From assembly GCA_934365945.1 (NCBI GenBank), contig CAKRNE010000003.1, forward strand, positions 62,001-126,000: a stretch of DNA of 64,000 nucleotides, given 5' to 3'. Position numbers and translations under genes: made by a program. Below the pieces are notes generated by a model, which was not told the DNA's origin, searched no databases, and saw only the letters and a list, made by a program, of their open reading frames with translations. This document shows positions 27,291 to 37,133 of the stretch, in pieces (the first letter of the stretch is position 1; each line of letters opens with the position of its first letter). Source of the DNA: an uncultured Agathobacter sp. (GTDB lineage: Bacteria > Bacillota > Clostridia > Lachnospirales > Lachnospiraceae).

Positions 27291-27304
27291 CCCTTGAGTG
27301 CTAA
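27278..27304. promoter_or_regulatory. Second, imperfect CIRCE operator
   Basis: TTAGCAATG, nine bases, GAGTGCTAA: the right arm is exact and the left arm matches six of nine bases. It overlaps the -35 element. Two CIRCE copies at a heat-shock operon are known in other Firmicutes. Confidence 0.85.
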
Positions 27305-27362
27305 TTTTTTGAATAAAATTTTTGAAACCCTTGATTTCACTGGGGTTTCAGGCTTTATAAAT

Positions 27363-27385
27363 TTTCTATTAAATTGATTTTGGCG
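27363..27385. repeat. Left copy of the 23-bp direct repeat flanking the BREX island
   Basis: TTTCTATTAAATTGATTTTG followed by GCG. The identical 23 bases occur in the same orientation at 49333-49355. In each case the sequence just to the right is a remnant of the same integrase C-terminus. Likely part of an attachment region. Confidence 0.75.
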
Positions 27386-27389
27386 GTAT

Positions 27390-27476
27390 TTACACCACTT
27401 TTACACCATTTTTTTCAAGTTTTTCTATTTCCGCCTTCGCGTCATACCTATTATTTAGGTGGTTATATACATCATG
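27390..27476 (-). pseudogene. Tyrosine-recombinase C-terminal remnant
   Basis: 28 codons ending in TAA encode HDVYNHLNNRYDAKAEIEKL plus a lysine-rich tail. DVYNH is the pattern around the nucleophilic tyrosine of phage/conjugative-element integrases. The frame stays open to an ATG at 27560, but that part is a terminator hairpin and looks non-integrase. The rest of the integrase is gone. Confidence 0.6.
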
Positions 27477-27484
27477 AAAAAGAA

Positions 27485-27529
27485 AAAGCACTGTAAAACC
27501 AATAATCCAACGGTTTTCAGTGCTTTTTT
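27485..27529. terminator. Terminator at the 3' end of the BREX operon
   Basis: AAAAAGCACTGTAAAACC and GGTTTTCAGTGCTTTTT pair with one bulge, with A and T tracts on both sides. Situated 128 bases past the last gene of the island, in the direction of its transcription. Confidence 0.8.
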
Positions 27530-27656
27530 CATGTTTTTCTTTTAAATTTTCCTCAGACATCTATATGAATAAAACTTAGCGAAACTTAAATTATGCCCAA
27601 TATGGAATATACTTATTTGTTTGTACTTGATTTTTTAATCTGATCATCTATGCAAC

Positions 27657-30230
27657 CTATTTCCATGAAGTATAAATTAATTGCCTTTTTTCAAATGCTT
27701 TCTCTCCACCTTCCATAATATCTACAATTTGCTTATGTGTAGATTTCAGGTCAATATTCCCTTGTGATATATCAATCGTTGTATCTTGATATTCAACGAC
27801 AAAAATTCTTTCAGCATCACCCAGAACTGGAATGTTAGCATTATGCGTAGCAAAAATAAATTGTATATCTTGTTTCTTTTTCGCAATTGCTGTAATTACT
27901 TCTTCGTAAATAATTTTATTATCCAAATCATCTTCTGGCTGATCTATAAGAATAATATCATTATCAGACTGCATGAGTATAAACAATATAAGAGCTGACG
28001 CACGCTGTCCTATTGAATGGTGTCGCAATAATTTGTCATGATAATATATTTCAACATTATTGGAAACCTGATTCTTCAGAAGATCCGCATACTGATCTTG
28101 CAATTTTTTATCAAGCTTTGTATATTCTGAGGATGAAATAATTTCCTTGATTTTCATACCATCACATAATATCCAGTCTTCTATAAGCTCCACATAATCT
28201 CTAAACGCGTCACATAAGGATTGATATTTTATTTCAGAAATACCTGACCCCCTAAAATCATTCTTCATCTGTGTTTTAAAATTATCTCTGTCACCTTTAA
28301 AATCAATAGTAATTTTTAATTCACTTTGTGATTCATTAATTTTCTGGATTTCAAGTTTATATGCATTGAATTGTTCTAACAATATATCATTTCTTTCACG
28401 TTTTGCTTTCTTGAATGCACTTTCTATTTGTTTTTTGGATTTAGCTCGTTCATCTAATTGCTGTAAATTCTCTTTATATTTTTCCAGTTCTTCTGTCATT
28501 TTGACAAATCCATCAATATCTAACGTATCATCTTTGATTTCTCTTTTTATTTCAGCAAATTCATCAGATAATCCATCTATTTTTTTCGCTAACATTTCCA
28601 CTACATCTGCAAATTCTAATGAATTACTTTCTATCTGCGTGACGGCTTCTCCAATTTTTAAAATTTCATTTCCAATTGCACTTAAAATATCACTTGCCTT
28701 CTTTATAATATCAGAATTATAAATACTTTCCACGCCCTGCAAGCCTAAAGTCACATCTTTATTATTATCATAACACTTTTTTAATTCTCGTACTGCTGAA
28801 TCAATTCGTCCTTTTACAGAATCTAACTTTGCTTTATCTGTTGTGTATCCAGTTTGTTTTTTTAATTTTTCTGCAACGCCTTTTTCCTTGTAAATAGACA
28901 TTTTATGCTCAACTTCAGATTTTTTAATTTTGCATTCCTCAATCTGCTCTGGAATTTTATTCGCATCTAATAATTGAGAAACCGATGTTGTCAACTCCTT
29001 CACACAAGATGTTATTTCTGCACTTTTCCCTATTTTTCCACCAACCAATTTCTCAAGAAGACCATTTTCATGATCAGCACTATTTGATAGATCTTTTTGC
29101 CCAAAATATTGGATTCCATCAAACAAGCTTGACGGTTGTATGTTTAAGTCAAGTCCATTTTCATCTATAACATTACTCTTTTCTCCGTATATACGACTAA
29201 CAATATAATGTTTGCCATGTTTATCAACAACAGATAATGTTGCCTTCCCTCCTGAGCCAAAAATATTTTTTATCAGTGATTCTTTATATTCTTTATCTGT
29301 TTGCAACGGCAAATCAAATATATAACGAATTGCTTCAAGCACAGACGACTTTCCACTTCCGCGAATTCCAATTAACGAATTAAGCTCTGATGAAAATCTA
29401 ATAGTCTGTCCATCAAATTTTCCGCCTTGAAAACTTATATATTCAATATACCCATGTTTTCTTTCCGGTAATGATTCAGCAACTCTACTTTTATAGTCCT
29501 GTAATGCAAATTTAATCGCCGCATATGAATATTCTCCGAATTTTAAATATGTTTGTTTATCGCCTTTTCCAATATCTTTCAATGATTTAGGATCCGATCC
29601 CTCTATAAGGGCTGGAATATAGCCAAAACAACGTTTAAATTTATTTATATTATCCCTTGTCCTCGATTTTTGTATTCCTAAAACTCGTTTTCTAAACGGA
29701 GCAAGTCCTGAGAGCGATTCTAAAAGACCGCCTCCACATTCGTTAAACAAACCACTGCCTTGATCAACATGGGCAAATATTACAAAATAATCTTTTCCAT
29801 ACTCTTCCAGTTTTTCCAATGTGCTTTTTAAATCATAACAACATTTTGTATTTCTATTTTCAGGATTAGATATTGTTGCAAATGCAGCTGTTAAAAATGT
29901 TTGAATGTGATTATTACCATTTTCTAACCATTCATCAGGATTAAAAACTATAAGAGTATGTATACCATTAGCTCCCTCTTTAACAGTCAATTCCACACCA
30001 GGTAATATAAATATTTTTTCTTTGCTTGCTGCCCTTTTTAAGGCTTTATATTCATCTTTGTCAAATTTATTATGATTGGTAATAACACCAACAGAAATAT
30101 TAGCTTGTTTCAATGCCGAAATATATGATTTCACAAAATCATTTGGTTCACCACTATATGAAAATTCTTTATCTTTTTGTGTATGCAGATGAAAATCTGC
30201 CCTTAAGAATTCAAGTCCTGATTCAAACAT
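27657..30230 (-). CDS. TrlF-like protein: PHP phosphoesterase fused to SMC-type ATPase
   Basis: 857 residues. The N-terminus is a PHP domain (RADFHLHTQKD, VITNHNKFD, LPGVELTVKEG, FVIFAHVDQGSG) expected to bind two or three metal ions and cleave phosphoesters, possibly nucleic acid. An ABC/SMC-like ATPase follows: Walker A GIRGSGKSSVLEAI near residue 290, coiled coil from about 400 to 690, signature HHSIGQRASALI, Walker B IILIDQPEDDLD and switch FATHNANIPV. It lies 16 bases after brxL with AAGGAGGG before its ATG, so it is the last gene of the BREX operon. Similar proteins act in anti-phage islands; the role here is inferred. Confidence 0.85.
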   Translation of the reverse strand: MFESGLEFLRADFHLHTQKDKEFSYSGEPNDFVKSYISALKQANISVGVITNHNKFDKDEYKALKRAASKEKIFILPGVELTVKEGANGIHTLIVFNPDEWLENGNNHIQTFLTAAFATISNPENRNTKCCYDLKSTLEKLEEYGKDYFVIFAHVDQGSGLFNECGGGLLESLSGLAPFRKRVLGIQKSRTRDNINKFKRCFGYIPALIEGSDPKSLKDIGKGDKQTYLKFGEYSYAAIKFALQDYKSRVAESLPERKHGYIEYISFQGGKFDGQTIRFSSELNSLIGIRGSGKSSVLEAIRYIFDLPLQTDKEYKESLIKNIFGSGGKATLSVVDKHGKHYIVSRIYGEKSNVIDENGLDLNIQPSSLFDGIQYFGQKDLSNSADHENGLLEKLVGGKIGKSAEITSCVKELTTSVSQLLDANKIPEQIEECKIKKSEVEHKMSIYKEKGVAEKLKKQTGYTTDKAKLDSVKGRIDSAVRELKKCYDNNKDVTLGLQGVESIYNSDIIKKASDILSAIGNEILKIGEAVTQIESNSLEFADVVEMLAKKIDGLSDEFAEIKREIKDDTLDIDGFVKMTEELEKYKENLQQLDERAKSKKQIESAFKKAKRERNDILLEQFNAYKLEIQKINESQSELKITIDFKGDRDNFKTQMKNDFRGSGISEIKYQSLCDAFRDYVELIEDWILCDGMKIKEIISSSEYTKLDKKLQDQYADLLKNQVSNNVEIYYHDKLLRHHSIGQRASALILFILMQSDNDIILIDQPEDDLDNKIIYEEVITAIAKKKQDIQFIFATHNANIPVLGDAERIFVVEYQDTTIDISQGNIDLKSTHKQIVDIMEGGEKAFEKRQLIYTSWK

Positions 30231-30246
30231 TCTATCCCTCCTTATA

Positions 30247-32364
30247 TTACTCTACCCCCAACGCCTTAAACACTGCATCTTCCGCACTCTGATAAGGAAT
30301 CAACTGAAATGCACTCATCAGATCAGCCGGAACACTTGCAAAATCAACAAACGAGGTACTCGGAATCAGCACCTTCTTTGCGCCGCTATCAAGACACACC
30401 TGAAGTGTATTGGCAAGTTCATCCACCTTTATCATTGTACCACTAATTGTTATATCTCCCAACACTGCCAAGTTGCTGACAACAGGCTTTCCAAGAGCAA
30501 TCGAACAAAGTGCAATTAATGTTGGAAGTGCCAATTTGTCTGTCATACCGATACCCTGCAAATCCTGATAATTAATGATGTAATCCTTGGTTGAGGTGCT
30601 GATAGAGCCACTGATCCGATTGCCGTTGGCTTTCAGATAATTAAATGCCGTGTTCACAGCTTCCTTGCATTTAGAATCGCTACCTAAGCCAGTCCGTTCA
30701 ATTTTGCCATTGCCTGGAAGCATCTGACTTTCCAAACGGAATACACCAATCATACCACTTTTTCCTCTGGATACGGTATAAACCTGTCCCGGATTACACA
30801 TTCCATCCGGTATCAGCTTACCGCCACCCTGTTCTGGTACGGAAACATAATGTTCTGACATATCTTCTAAATCTATATAGGAGAAGTTCACATCATAAAA
30901 CTCCATACCACCCAGCTTCTTCAATTGCTCCTTGACACGGCGACGCATTTCCAATGCAATCTGAACAATTTCTTCCAGTTCTTCTTTGGTAAACTCACCA
31001 TTTGGATACATCAATTTCAGATAACCATCTATCATACGACGAACCGCAATTGTATCACGCTGATTCAGATTTCTCCCAAAGCGGAAGTAGTGATCTAGTG
31101 CATCTCCATACTGCTCCTTGCGAAGCTCTCGGATGAACTCTGCCAAATAGTCACTGATAAAACCGTAATCATCGGTAAAATGCTCCGGTCTGAACTTCGG
31201 TATCTCCCATCCTGGAAGATAACAATGCATACGATCAAGAAATGCTGTATCTGTTCCCATTTCCTGCGGGAAAGGTGCAAACAGACTGGACGTTTTCAAC
31301 AGCACGTCCACACTCTGATTGATATTTCCTACAAATACCATGGACGCAGTAGCAGCTTTTTCTTCTTTGCCACGAGCAAAAGAGCCGGATGCCATGTAAT
31401 CCTTCATAATCTGAATGCCATCTTTATCTTTAAACTTGATACCTGCCACTTCATCAAAGGCTACACAATCCCATAAGCCGACCAATCCGACCGTTTTGCG
31501 TCCCATATTGTAAAACAGGTTTGCAACCGTCGTCTGTCCACCGGAAATCAAAATACTGTTTGGTGAAATCTCTTTGTAAAGATGAGATTTACCAGTGCTT
31601 CTCGGTCCAAGCTCACAAAGATTAAAGTTATTCTCAACTAATGGAATCATACGGGTCAGGAGCAACCATTTCTCACGGTATGTAAATTCATCCGGTTCCA
31701 TTCCGATAGAACGAAGAAGGATATCCAACCATTCATCTTTCGTAAAAGCTTTTCGTCCCTGCTTTAGTTCCTCAATATCAATGTGCGGCATCTGGATCGG
31801 TGTCAGCTTACGGATACTGATTGGTGAAATATCTTTCTGCTTTTTCTGTTTGGAACGAAGTGGATTTCCATCAATGTCCTCAATACCAAAGTTATTGTCG
31901 CCTTCAACCTCATAATCCAGCTGAACAATACACCAGATACCGCCACAGAGCAGGCGATCAAATTTTTCCGGATATTCGTCGGCAATTGGTACATTACCAA
32001 CGCCCAAATTAGAAAACTCTGCAAAAAAGCAATCCTTTTTCATATCCAGTCGAACAGTCACCATATCAATGATCGTGTGACTACCTTTTTTACGCAACTG
32101 AGACAAAATCTTCTGTGATTCATCCGGGCGTACAAAGTTGTCAGCAAGAATACGCTTCACGTTCTGTACACCTTTATCTATAACAGTCTCATCATCTGAA
32201 CTGCAATACTGTCCCAACAAGAACTCAAGAACATACACTGGGACATTCGCCCCTTCTTTAATTTTCTTTGTCAAGTCTTTCCGAACAATCTTACCGTCAA
32301 AGTTCTGACGGAGCTTGTTCTTTATTTCTTCGCGGGTACTTTCACCCTCTGCAAATTGCTCCAT
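30247..32364 (-). CDS. brxL: BREX protein BrxL (AAA+ ATPase with Lon-like C-terminus)
   Basis: About 705 residues. Walker A GPRSTGKSHLYKEI near residue 262, Walker B DCVAFDEVAGIKF, sensor VFVGNINQS, then a Lon-protease-like domain (about 560-700; VLGDITISGTMIKVDELANT, SGAKKVLIPSTS). Where Lon has its catalytic serine (GPSAG) this protein reads KLALP, and the lysine region is also changed, so protease activity is unlikely. That agrees with other BrxL proteins, which act as DNA-binding AAA+ machines. The ATG at 32364 has GCAGGAGG ahead; an earlier ATG at 32385 overlaps the pglZ stop (TAATG). Confidence 0.92.
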   Translation of the reverse strand: MEQFAEGESTREEIKNKLRQNFDGKIVRKDLTKKIKEGANVPVYVLEFLLGQYCSSDDETVIDKGVQNVKRILADNFVRPDESQKILSQLRKKGSHTIIDMVTVRLDMKKDCFFAEFSNLGVGNVPIADEYPEKFDRLLCGGIWCIVQLDYEVEGDNNFGIEDIDGNPLRSKQKKQKDISPISIRKLTPIQMPHIDIEELKQGRKAFTKDEWLDILLRSIGMEPDEFTYREKWLLLTRMIPLVENNFNLCELGPRSTGKSHLYKEISPNSILISGGQTTVANLFYNMGRKTVGLVGLWDCVAFDEVAGIKFKDKDGIQIMKDYMASGSFARGKEEKAATASMVFVGNINQSVDVLLKTSSLFAPFPQEMGTDTAFLDRMHCYLPGWEIPKFRPEHFTDDYGFISDYLAEFIRELRKEQYGDALDHYFRFGRNLNQRDTIAVRRMIDGYLKLMYPNGEFTKEELEEIVQIALEMRRRVKEQLKKLGGMEFYDVNFSYIDLEDMSEHYVSVPEQGGGKLIPDGMCNPGQVYTVSRGKSGMIGVFRLESQMLPGNGKIERTGLGSDSKCKEAVNTAFNYLKANGNRISGSISTSTKDYIINYQDLQGIGMTDKLALPTLIALCSIALGKPVVSNLAVLGDITISGTMIKVDELANTLQVCLDSGAKKVLIPSTSFVDFASVPADLMSAFQLIPYQSAEDAVFKALGVE

Positions 32365-32384
32365 CTTTCTCTCCTCCTGCGGCA

Positions 32385-35027
32385 TTAATTAAAAAAATCA
32401 AACTCGTCCACCGCAAAGGCGATATCAATCTGAAATGGCTCCCGCTGTGGCATCTGCAATCCTCGTTCATCTGCAATTACCAGATAGTAAGTAGCAGTAT
32501 TACTAAATTTCAAAGACTTCAGATTAAACTGACAACGGAAAGTTCTTTCTGCACCGTTATCGCTGGTCTTATCTGCAATAATCTTCTGAATATCACTAAT
32601 CTGCTTGCCGTCCTCATCTGTAAAGTAAACCTGATAGGTTGCAGCTTCACGGTTTGTACTGACCGCATCTTTTTGATAGAAGTTCAATGAAAAAATCATA
32701 TTGCTAATCTTACGGTTTGCGGACAGTAAATTAACCGTTACCGGCTTAGTATCATATTTCTGTTTATTACGCTTGTATTCCATAGAATCATTACGGAGAT
32801 AATGGTACTCAATCACCGGAACAACCATTTCCTGCAAACTGATACCACCATGCACAAAATTCATACCGCCGCCATTCATTTTGATACGAATACTTTCTCT
32901 CGGTGCAAATCCATCGAATTCCGTATTTCCGCCCAAGAATTTTACAGGCATCAAGTAACCTGGTTGCACACCATTCTGCATAATTGCATATCTTCTGCCA
33001 TACTCCACACATCGCTTGATACTTTCTTTTTTTGTAATGTCAGAGTTTGTTACATTCACATCAAAAAATCCTCTTTTATCTACTTTGTCCTCTTCCTTCA
33101 AAGGACTGTATGTATAAAGAAATCCATGATCTGCCGTAATTAGAATATTCGTTCCACCAAATTCATTTACAATGATACGCACAAGATTCTTTAATTCTGA
33201 AATAGTCTTGTCACACGCAGCAAAAACTGCAGTATCCGAAGTGTGGCTGGCTTCATCAATGGTATCGTGGTAAATATAGACCACATCCATACCTTTTACC
33301 AAAGCACTTCTTTCCGCTCGTTTCATAGCAATGATGTCATTATACTTTAAGGCCACACTTGCTGAATCTTCTGTTTTCAGAACCTTGTCCCTATAAGTAC
33401 TTGCCGTAGACTGTCCATCTGCCAAAACCGTCAAAATATCGTTCCAAACCTCTACTGTCAATTCTTTGTGTGGCAACAAAGCTGCCATACCAAACTTTGT
33501 AGTAGAAGGGAAGATGCTCTGCATACTGCTGATAGAAACCTTACTTTGCGTTTCTCGCTGAAGCTGATCTGCCATCGTAGCCGCCACTTCATAACGCATG
33601 GCATCTGAGATAATTACAAATACTTTCGTATCCGAGGTTTGGATACGAGAACGGTAAAAATCCTCCTGTTGCGGTACTTCCAAAACTTTACCGTAAGTTG
33701 CCAGTTCATCCGCACATACATCCGACCAGTTGTTGCCCAACTCACCTAAGAACCAGTGCGTATAAAGTCCTTCCACCTTATCGACAACATGCTTGAACAA
33801 ATCATCTAGCAGAATATTGGAAGTCTCCAAACTCTTTTGAAAACTAAGATGGAACAAACGGTAATAAGTGTCCATCTGATAGTAACTCTCAGTATATTCT
33901 TTCCAGATACTTTTCGCTTCTGCGGTATGGAATCCGGCAGAATGTTCCTTAAAGAAACTTTGCATATTCGCCACTTGTAAGATACCGTCATAAAAATTCT
34001 CAAATGGCTCATACCATACACAAGTTCTACGTTTTTCAACGGTATTCGTAATGGTATCCACATCAATAATATGGTCACTAATCTCTGTCATTAGCTTTGT
34101 CAGAATTACTTCGTTAATACACGGAAAGCACTCTGTTCCTACCAAATCTTCTACTGTCAGCTTTTCAAAACGCTGATACAGACGAGCTTCATCCTCAACA
34201 TAACGTGCCACATCATATAATTGAGTAATGTTATCACTATGAAGCCATTCAGAAATAAAATCATAGCAGTATGCCTGATGAGGTATGGAAATAAAACTGT
34301 CCAGTCCGGCAAGGTATTCCTGCCGCATGGTACGGGTCGCTGCAGTTAAAAGCAGATGAATTGCCAACTGCCCAAGATCTGGTTCTTCCCCCACAAATCC
34401 ACATCCCTGACGAACCATCGCCCAAAAAGCCGCGTCTGCATGATATTTTACAAAATCCTGATAAACCGTGTTATTATTCAAATCCAGTCCCTCCTGGAAC
34501 ACACTACGGAGAATCATATTAGGCTGTGCATCTTTCAATCCGCAGATTGCCGCCATGATAGCCATATGTAACTGTGCCGGTGTTTCCGGAACTTTATTCT
34601 GTGTGCTGACTTTCAAACGACGATCTTTCGCATTGAAATAAGCACGATAATTTTTAACCTGTTTCCTCATTACCGGATTTGATATAAGTCCCATCTCATC
34701 CATCCAGATAGAAATCAGATCCGCCCGAAACTCTTCACTGTAAAGCTCCACATCCAGAAGCCAGTTATCATCTGGGCGGTTATAGACACACGGACTGTAA
34801 ACCAGATAGTTTGTGGTCAAATCATCTACCGAAAGCAGTTTCTTTACAGAAAACGCATTATTACCAGTCAGCGCAATCACCTTTGCATTTTCCAGAACCA
34901 CTTCATCCAGCTTATCCTCAAATTCCTTATCTTCATCGTACCAGAAAATGATACGACGCTGATAAAACTCAGGAAGAGGTGCAGCAAACCTACGATTTAA
35001 ATCTTGTATTATTTTATCTGTATCCAT
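32385..35027 (-). CDS. pglZ: BREX protein PglZ (alkaline phosphatase superfamily)
   Basis: 880 residues. The PglZ domain has KVFVIISDAMRYEVAATMA near residue 470, VYIYHDTIDEASH near 575 and ILITADHGFLYTYSP near 630; these supply the metal ligands of the alkaline-phosphatase fold. The N-terminal half resembles type 1 PglZ (FYQRRIIFWYDEDKEFEDKL at the start). It is a core BREX gene; its substrate is not known with certainty. Stop and brxL start overlap, and AGGAGG precedes its ATG 9 bases after the AlbA_2 gene. Confidence 0.94.
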   Translation of the reverse strand: MDTDKIIQDLNRRFAAPLPEFYQRRIIFWYDEDKEFEDKLDEVVLENAKVIALTGNNAFSVKKLLSVDDLTTNYLVYSPCVYNRPDDNWLLDVELYSEEFRADLISIWMDEMGLISNPVMRKQVKNYRAYFNAKDRRLKVSTQNKVPETPAQLHMAIMAAICGLKDAQPNMILRSVFQEGLDLNNNTVYQDFVKYHADAAFWAMVRQGCGFVGEEPDLGQLAIHLLLTAATRTMRQEYLAGLDSFISIPHQAYCYDFISEWLHSDNITQLYDVARYVEDEARLYQRFEKLTVEDLVGTECFPCINEVILTKLMTEISDHIIDVDTITNTVEKRRTCVWYEPFENFYDGILQVANMQSFFKEHSAGFHTAEAKSIWKEYTESYYQMDTYYRLFHLSFQKSLETSNILLDDLFKHVVDKVEGLYTHWFLGELGNNWSDVCADELATYGKVLEVPQQEDFYRSRIQTSDTKVFVIISDAMRYEVAATMADQLQRETQSKVSISSMQSIFPSTTKFGMAALLPHKELTVEVWNDILTVLADGQSTASTYRDKVLKTEDSASVALKYNDIIAMKRAERSALVKGMDVVYIYHDTIDEASHTSDTAVFAACDKTISELKNLVRIIVNEFGGTNILITADHGFLYTYSPLKEEDKVDKRGFFDVNVTNSDITKKESIKRCVEYGRRYAIMQNGVQPGYLMPVKFLGGNTEFDGFAPRESIRIKMNGGGMNFVHGGISLQEMVVPVIEYHYLRNDSMEYKRNKQKYDTKPVTVNLLSANRKISNMIFSLNFYQKDAVSTNREAATYQVYFTDEDGKQISDIQKIIADKTSDNGAERTFRCQFNLKSLKFSNTATYYLVIADERGLQMPQREPFQIDIAFAVDEFDFFN

Positions 35028-35036
35028 GCTGTCCTC

Positions 35037-36509
35037 CTACCTTATAATTTTCCAATTTGCTTTTCGTTTTGTTCCGCTCTGTACCAATCTACCTTTTTCC
35101 TGTAAAAAAGCAAACATTCGAGAAACCGTTCTTTTCGATATACCCATTTCTTCCGCATAATATGCCTGTGTTGCAGACGGATTCTTCTCTATAATCTGCA
35201 ACAATTTTTCTATCTGCGTCTGTTCCTTATTAAGCGGCATTTCAGCGCCATTAGTGCCATCATTAGTGCCACAATTAACGCCATTACCGCCATTTTTAGT
35301 GCCATTGGCGTTAATTATGGCGTTATTGGTATCAACCTGACCTCGATAAATATTGATACGCAAATCAACTTCGCCACCAATAAACTCCGGCTCCTGCAGT
35401 CCGGCAGCTTTTACTTTGTCTATAATTCTCGGAATGCCGCTTCCCCAATGCTCGATCAGGTTCATATAAGCAAACGCATGGGCAAGAGCTTCATTTCTGA
35501 TTTTAGAATAGCCTTCTTTCATACGCTCCATCGTTTGTCCCATTGGCAACTTTCCAGGAGAAGTAATTTCCAATCGGTTGTCATATACCGCAACCTGTAT
35601 TGTACCATGGTCCAGATAACTACGGTGTACCATAGCATTGATAATCAACTCACGAATGGCATCCGGTGGAATCTCATAAACATCCTGGCGATAAATTCCC
35701 ACAATAGTAGCACCCAGATGAATATTTCTCAAAACAAACTGAAATGCTTCGTCTATCTGTTCCCAAAGCGGTCCGGTATATTCTCTACGATCAACAAATA
35801 CCGCTTTCGTTGTCCCTTTGAACACACCACATTGCGTTGCAACATGAAGTCCTCCGTTGCCAGTTAAAATAGCAAAAGCATTAGACGGATAATCTTTTCC
35901 ATCACGCTCAATCAAAATGCCCCAGGAGCGCAACTGCTGTCTTCCCACATCTTTAATCGCTGCTTTCTGTTCCTCTGTATGGGCATTTTTGACAGCCTGC
36001 TCCTTCATAGCTTTGCAAAGGGCATCAATATCTTCATCTGTAACATTTAACCCAGTACATAAAGCCTGATCGTAGTAACGATTACTGCCCTCAAACAGAA
36101 GTTCCTTTACCATATACTGATCGGCAAGGCGGGTAGTTCCGGCAACACGGACATATACACCGCCATCTCTGCCAAGGGCTTTGATATAATATGGACGCTG
36201 TCTGCCCTCAGAAACCTCTACCACAATGACCGTCTTACCATCGACCGTCTGTAAAGTAATATCTGGTATGATTGCCGGTTCACAGCTGTCTGATACGGCA
36301 TTGGCAATGGCATCCATTTTCTTGAATACGTCTTCCTTGTCAAAGCCAACAACCTTTCTGGTTTTATCGGCAATTCCGAAAATGATTTTTCCTCCGGTTC
36401 CATTTGCAAAGGCAACCACAGATTTCATATATTTGATGCTTTTCTCCGGCAGGTTCTCTTTGAACTCCACATTCTTCGATTCTCCTGCAAGAATTTCTTC
36501 TATAGTCAT
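35037..36509 (-). CDS. AlbA_2 (Schlafen-type) ATP-binding regulator with C-terminal helix-turn-helix
   Basis: About 490 residues. N-terminal AlbA_2 domain (ESKNVEFKENLPEKSIKYMK, FANGTGGKIIFGIAD, GGVYVRVAGTTRLA), a central COG2865-type region with a GHKL-like EIPPDAIRELIINAMVHRSY and SGIPRIIDKV, a low-complexity Asn/Gly/Thr linker (about residues 400-435), and a C-terminal winged helix (ATQAYYAEEMGISKRTVSRM). Such proteins occur inside BREX and restriction loci as accessory or regulatory genes. The ATG at 36509 (GAGGTGTTACA before it) is chosen over 36575. Embedded between pglX and pglZ. Confidence 0.85.
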   Translation of the reverse strand: MTIEEILAGESKNVEFKENLPEKSIKYMKSVVAFANGTGGKIIFGIADKTRKVVGFDKEDVFKKMDAIANAVSDSCEPAIIPDITLQTVDGKTVIVVEVSEGRQRPYYIKALGRDGGVYVRVAGTTRLADQYMVKELLFEGSNRYYDQALCTGLNVTDEDIDALCKAMKEQAVKNAHTEEQKAAIKDVGRQQLRSWGILIERDGKDYPSNAFAILTGNGGLHVATQCGVFKGTTKAVFVDRREYTGPLWEQIDEAFQFVLRNIHLGATIVGIYRQDVYEIPPDAIRELIINAMVHRSYLDHGTIQVAVYDNRLEITSPGKLPMGQTMERMKEGYSKIRNEALAHAFAYMNLIEHWGSGIPRIIDKVKAAGLQEPEFIGGEVDLRINIYRGQVDTNNAIINANGTKNGGNGVNCGTNDGTNGAEMPLNKEQTQIEKLLQIIEKNPSATQAYYAEEMGISKRTVSRMFAFLQEKGRLVQSGTKRKANWKIIR

Positions 36510-36656
36510 TGTAACACCTCGCTCTCTTTTTGCTACTCTATGTTTTGCAAATTGAATCACTACTATCTTCTCCAAATATAATTTCCAAAATATTCCGATA
36601 TGCCTCTATATTTTTCAAAAGAAATGGGCTGTTGCAATATTTTCATCTCATTTCCC

Positions 36657-37133
36657 CTATGTACACACGTTATCTAATATATTTAATATCTTAACAGCTG
36701 AATCAAAATATTTAATAACTGTATCAATAGAAACAGATATGCTGTCGCCATGAGCAAAATCGTTTCTTAATTGCACAAGGGAATTTAATTTATCCTTTTC
36801 TCCACTTTGTTTTACCTGCTGATCAAATAACGTTTTCCATTCTGAAGAAATGTTCTGTAACATATTGCTCATATTTCCCGTGTTAGGATTACACGAACTA
36901 TCAATAATTGCTTTTTCAAGATACCCTTTTGCTTTTTCATTTGCACCAACACTCAAGTAATTATAAATCATATTTTTGAAAATGACTTCAACTGCCCCAC
37001 TTGCTTTAACAACAGCATAAGAAATCAAATATCTTGTTTTAGAATCAAATTGATTTCCAGCATTAATCCATTTACGAATACTATCAAGTTCTGCTCTTGT
37101 ATCCTCTATCATTTGTATAAATTCACCATTCAT
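36657..37133 (-). CDS. HEPN-domain protein (possible RNase), partner of the DUF262 protein
   Basis: 158 residues, all helical. The C-terminal LVQLRNDFAHGDS contains the RX4H motif (R-NDFA-H) of HEPN ribonucleases, with an upstream helix YAVVKASGAVEVIFKNMIYNYL typical of the RiboL-PSP-HEPN/MAE_28990 group. Its start overlaps the end of the DUF262 gene by 11 bases, with TGGAGT ahead, so the two are made together. HEPN proteins paired with DUF262 proteins occur in defence islands; RNase activity and control by the partner are inferred. Confidence 0.75.
   Translation of the reverse strand: MNGEFIQMIEDTRAELDSIRKWINAGNQFDSKTRYLISYAVVKASGAVEVIFKNMIYNYLSVGANEKAKGYLEKAIIDSSCNPNTGNMSNMLQNISSEWKTLFDQQVKQSGEKDKLNSLVQLRNDFAHGDSISVSIDTVIKYFDSAVKILNILDNVCT

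Noticed and set aside
27390-27560. A 56-codon minus-strand frame as a working gene
   Set aside because: Its first half is the terminator hairpin; only the DVYNHL end resembles a protein family, so it is treated as an integrase relic.
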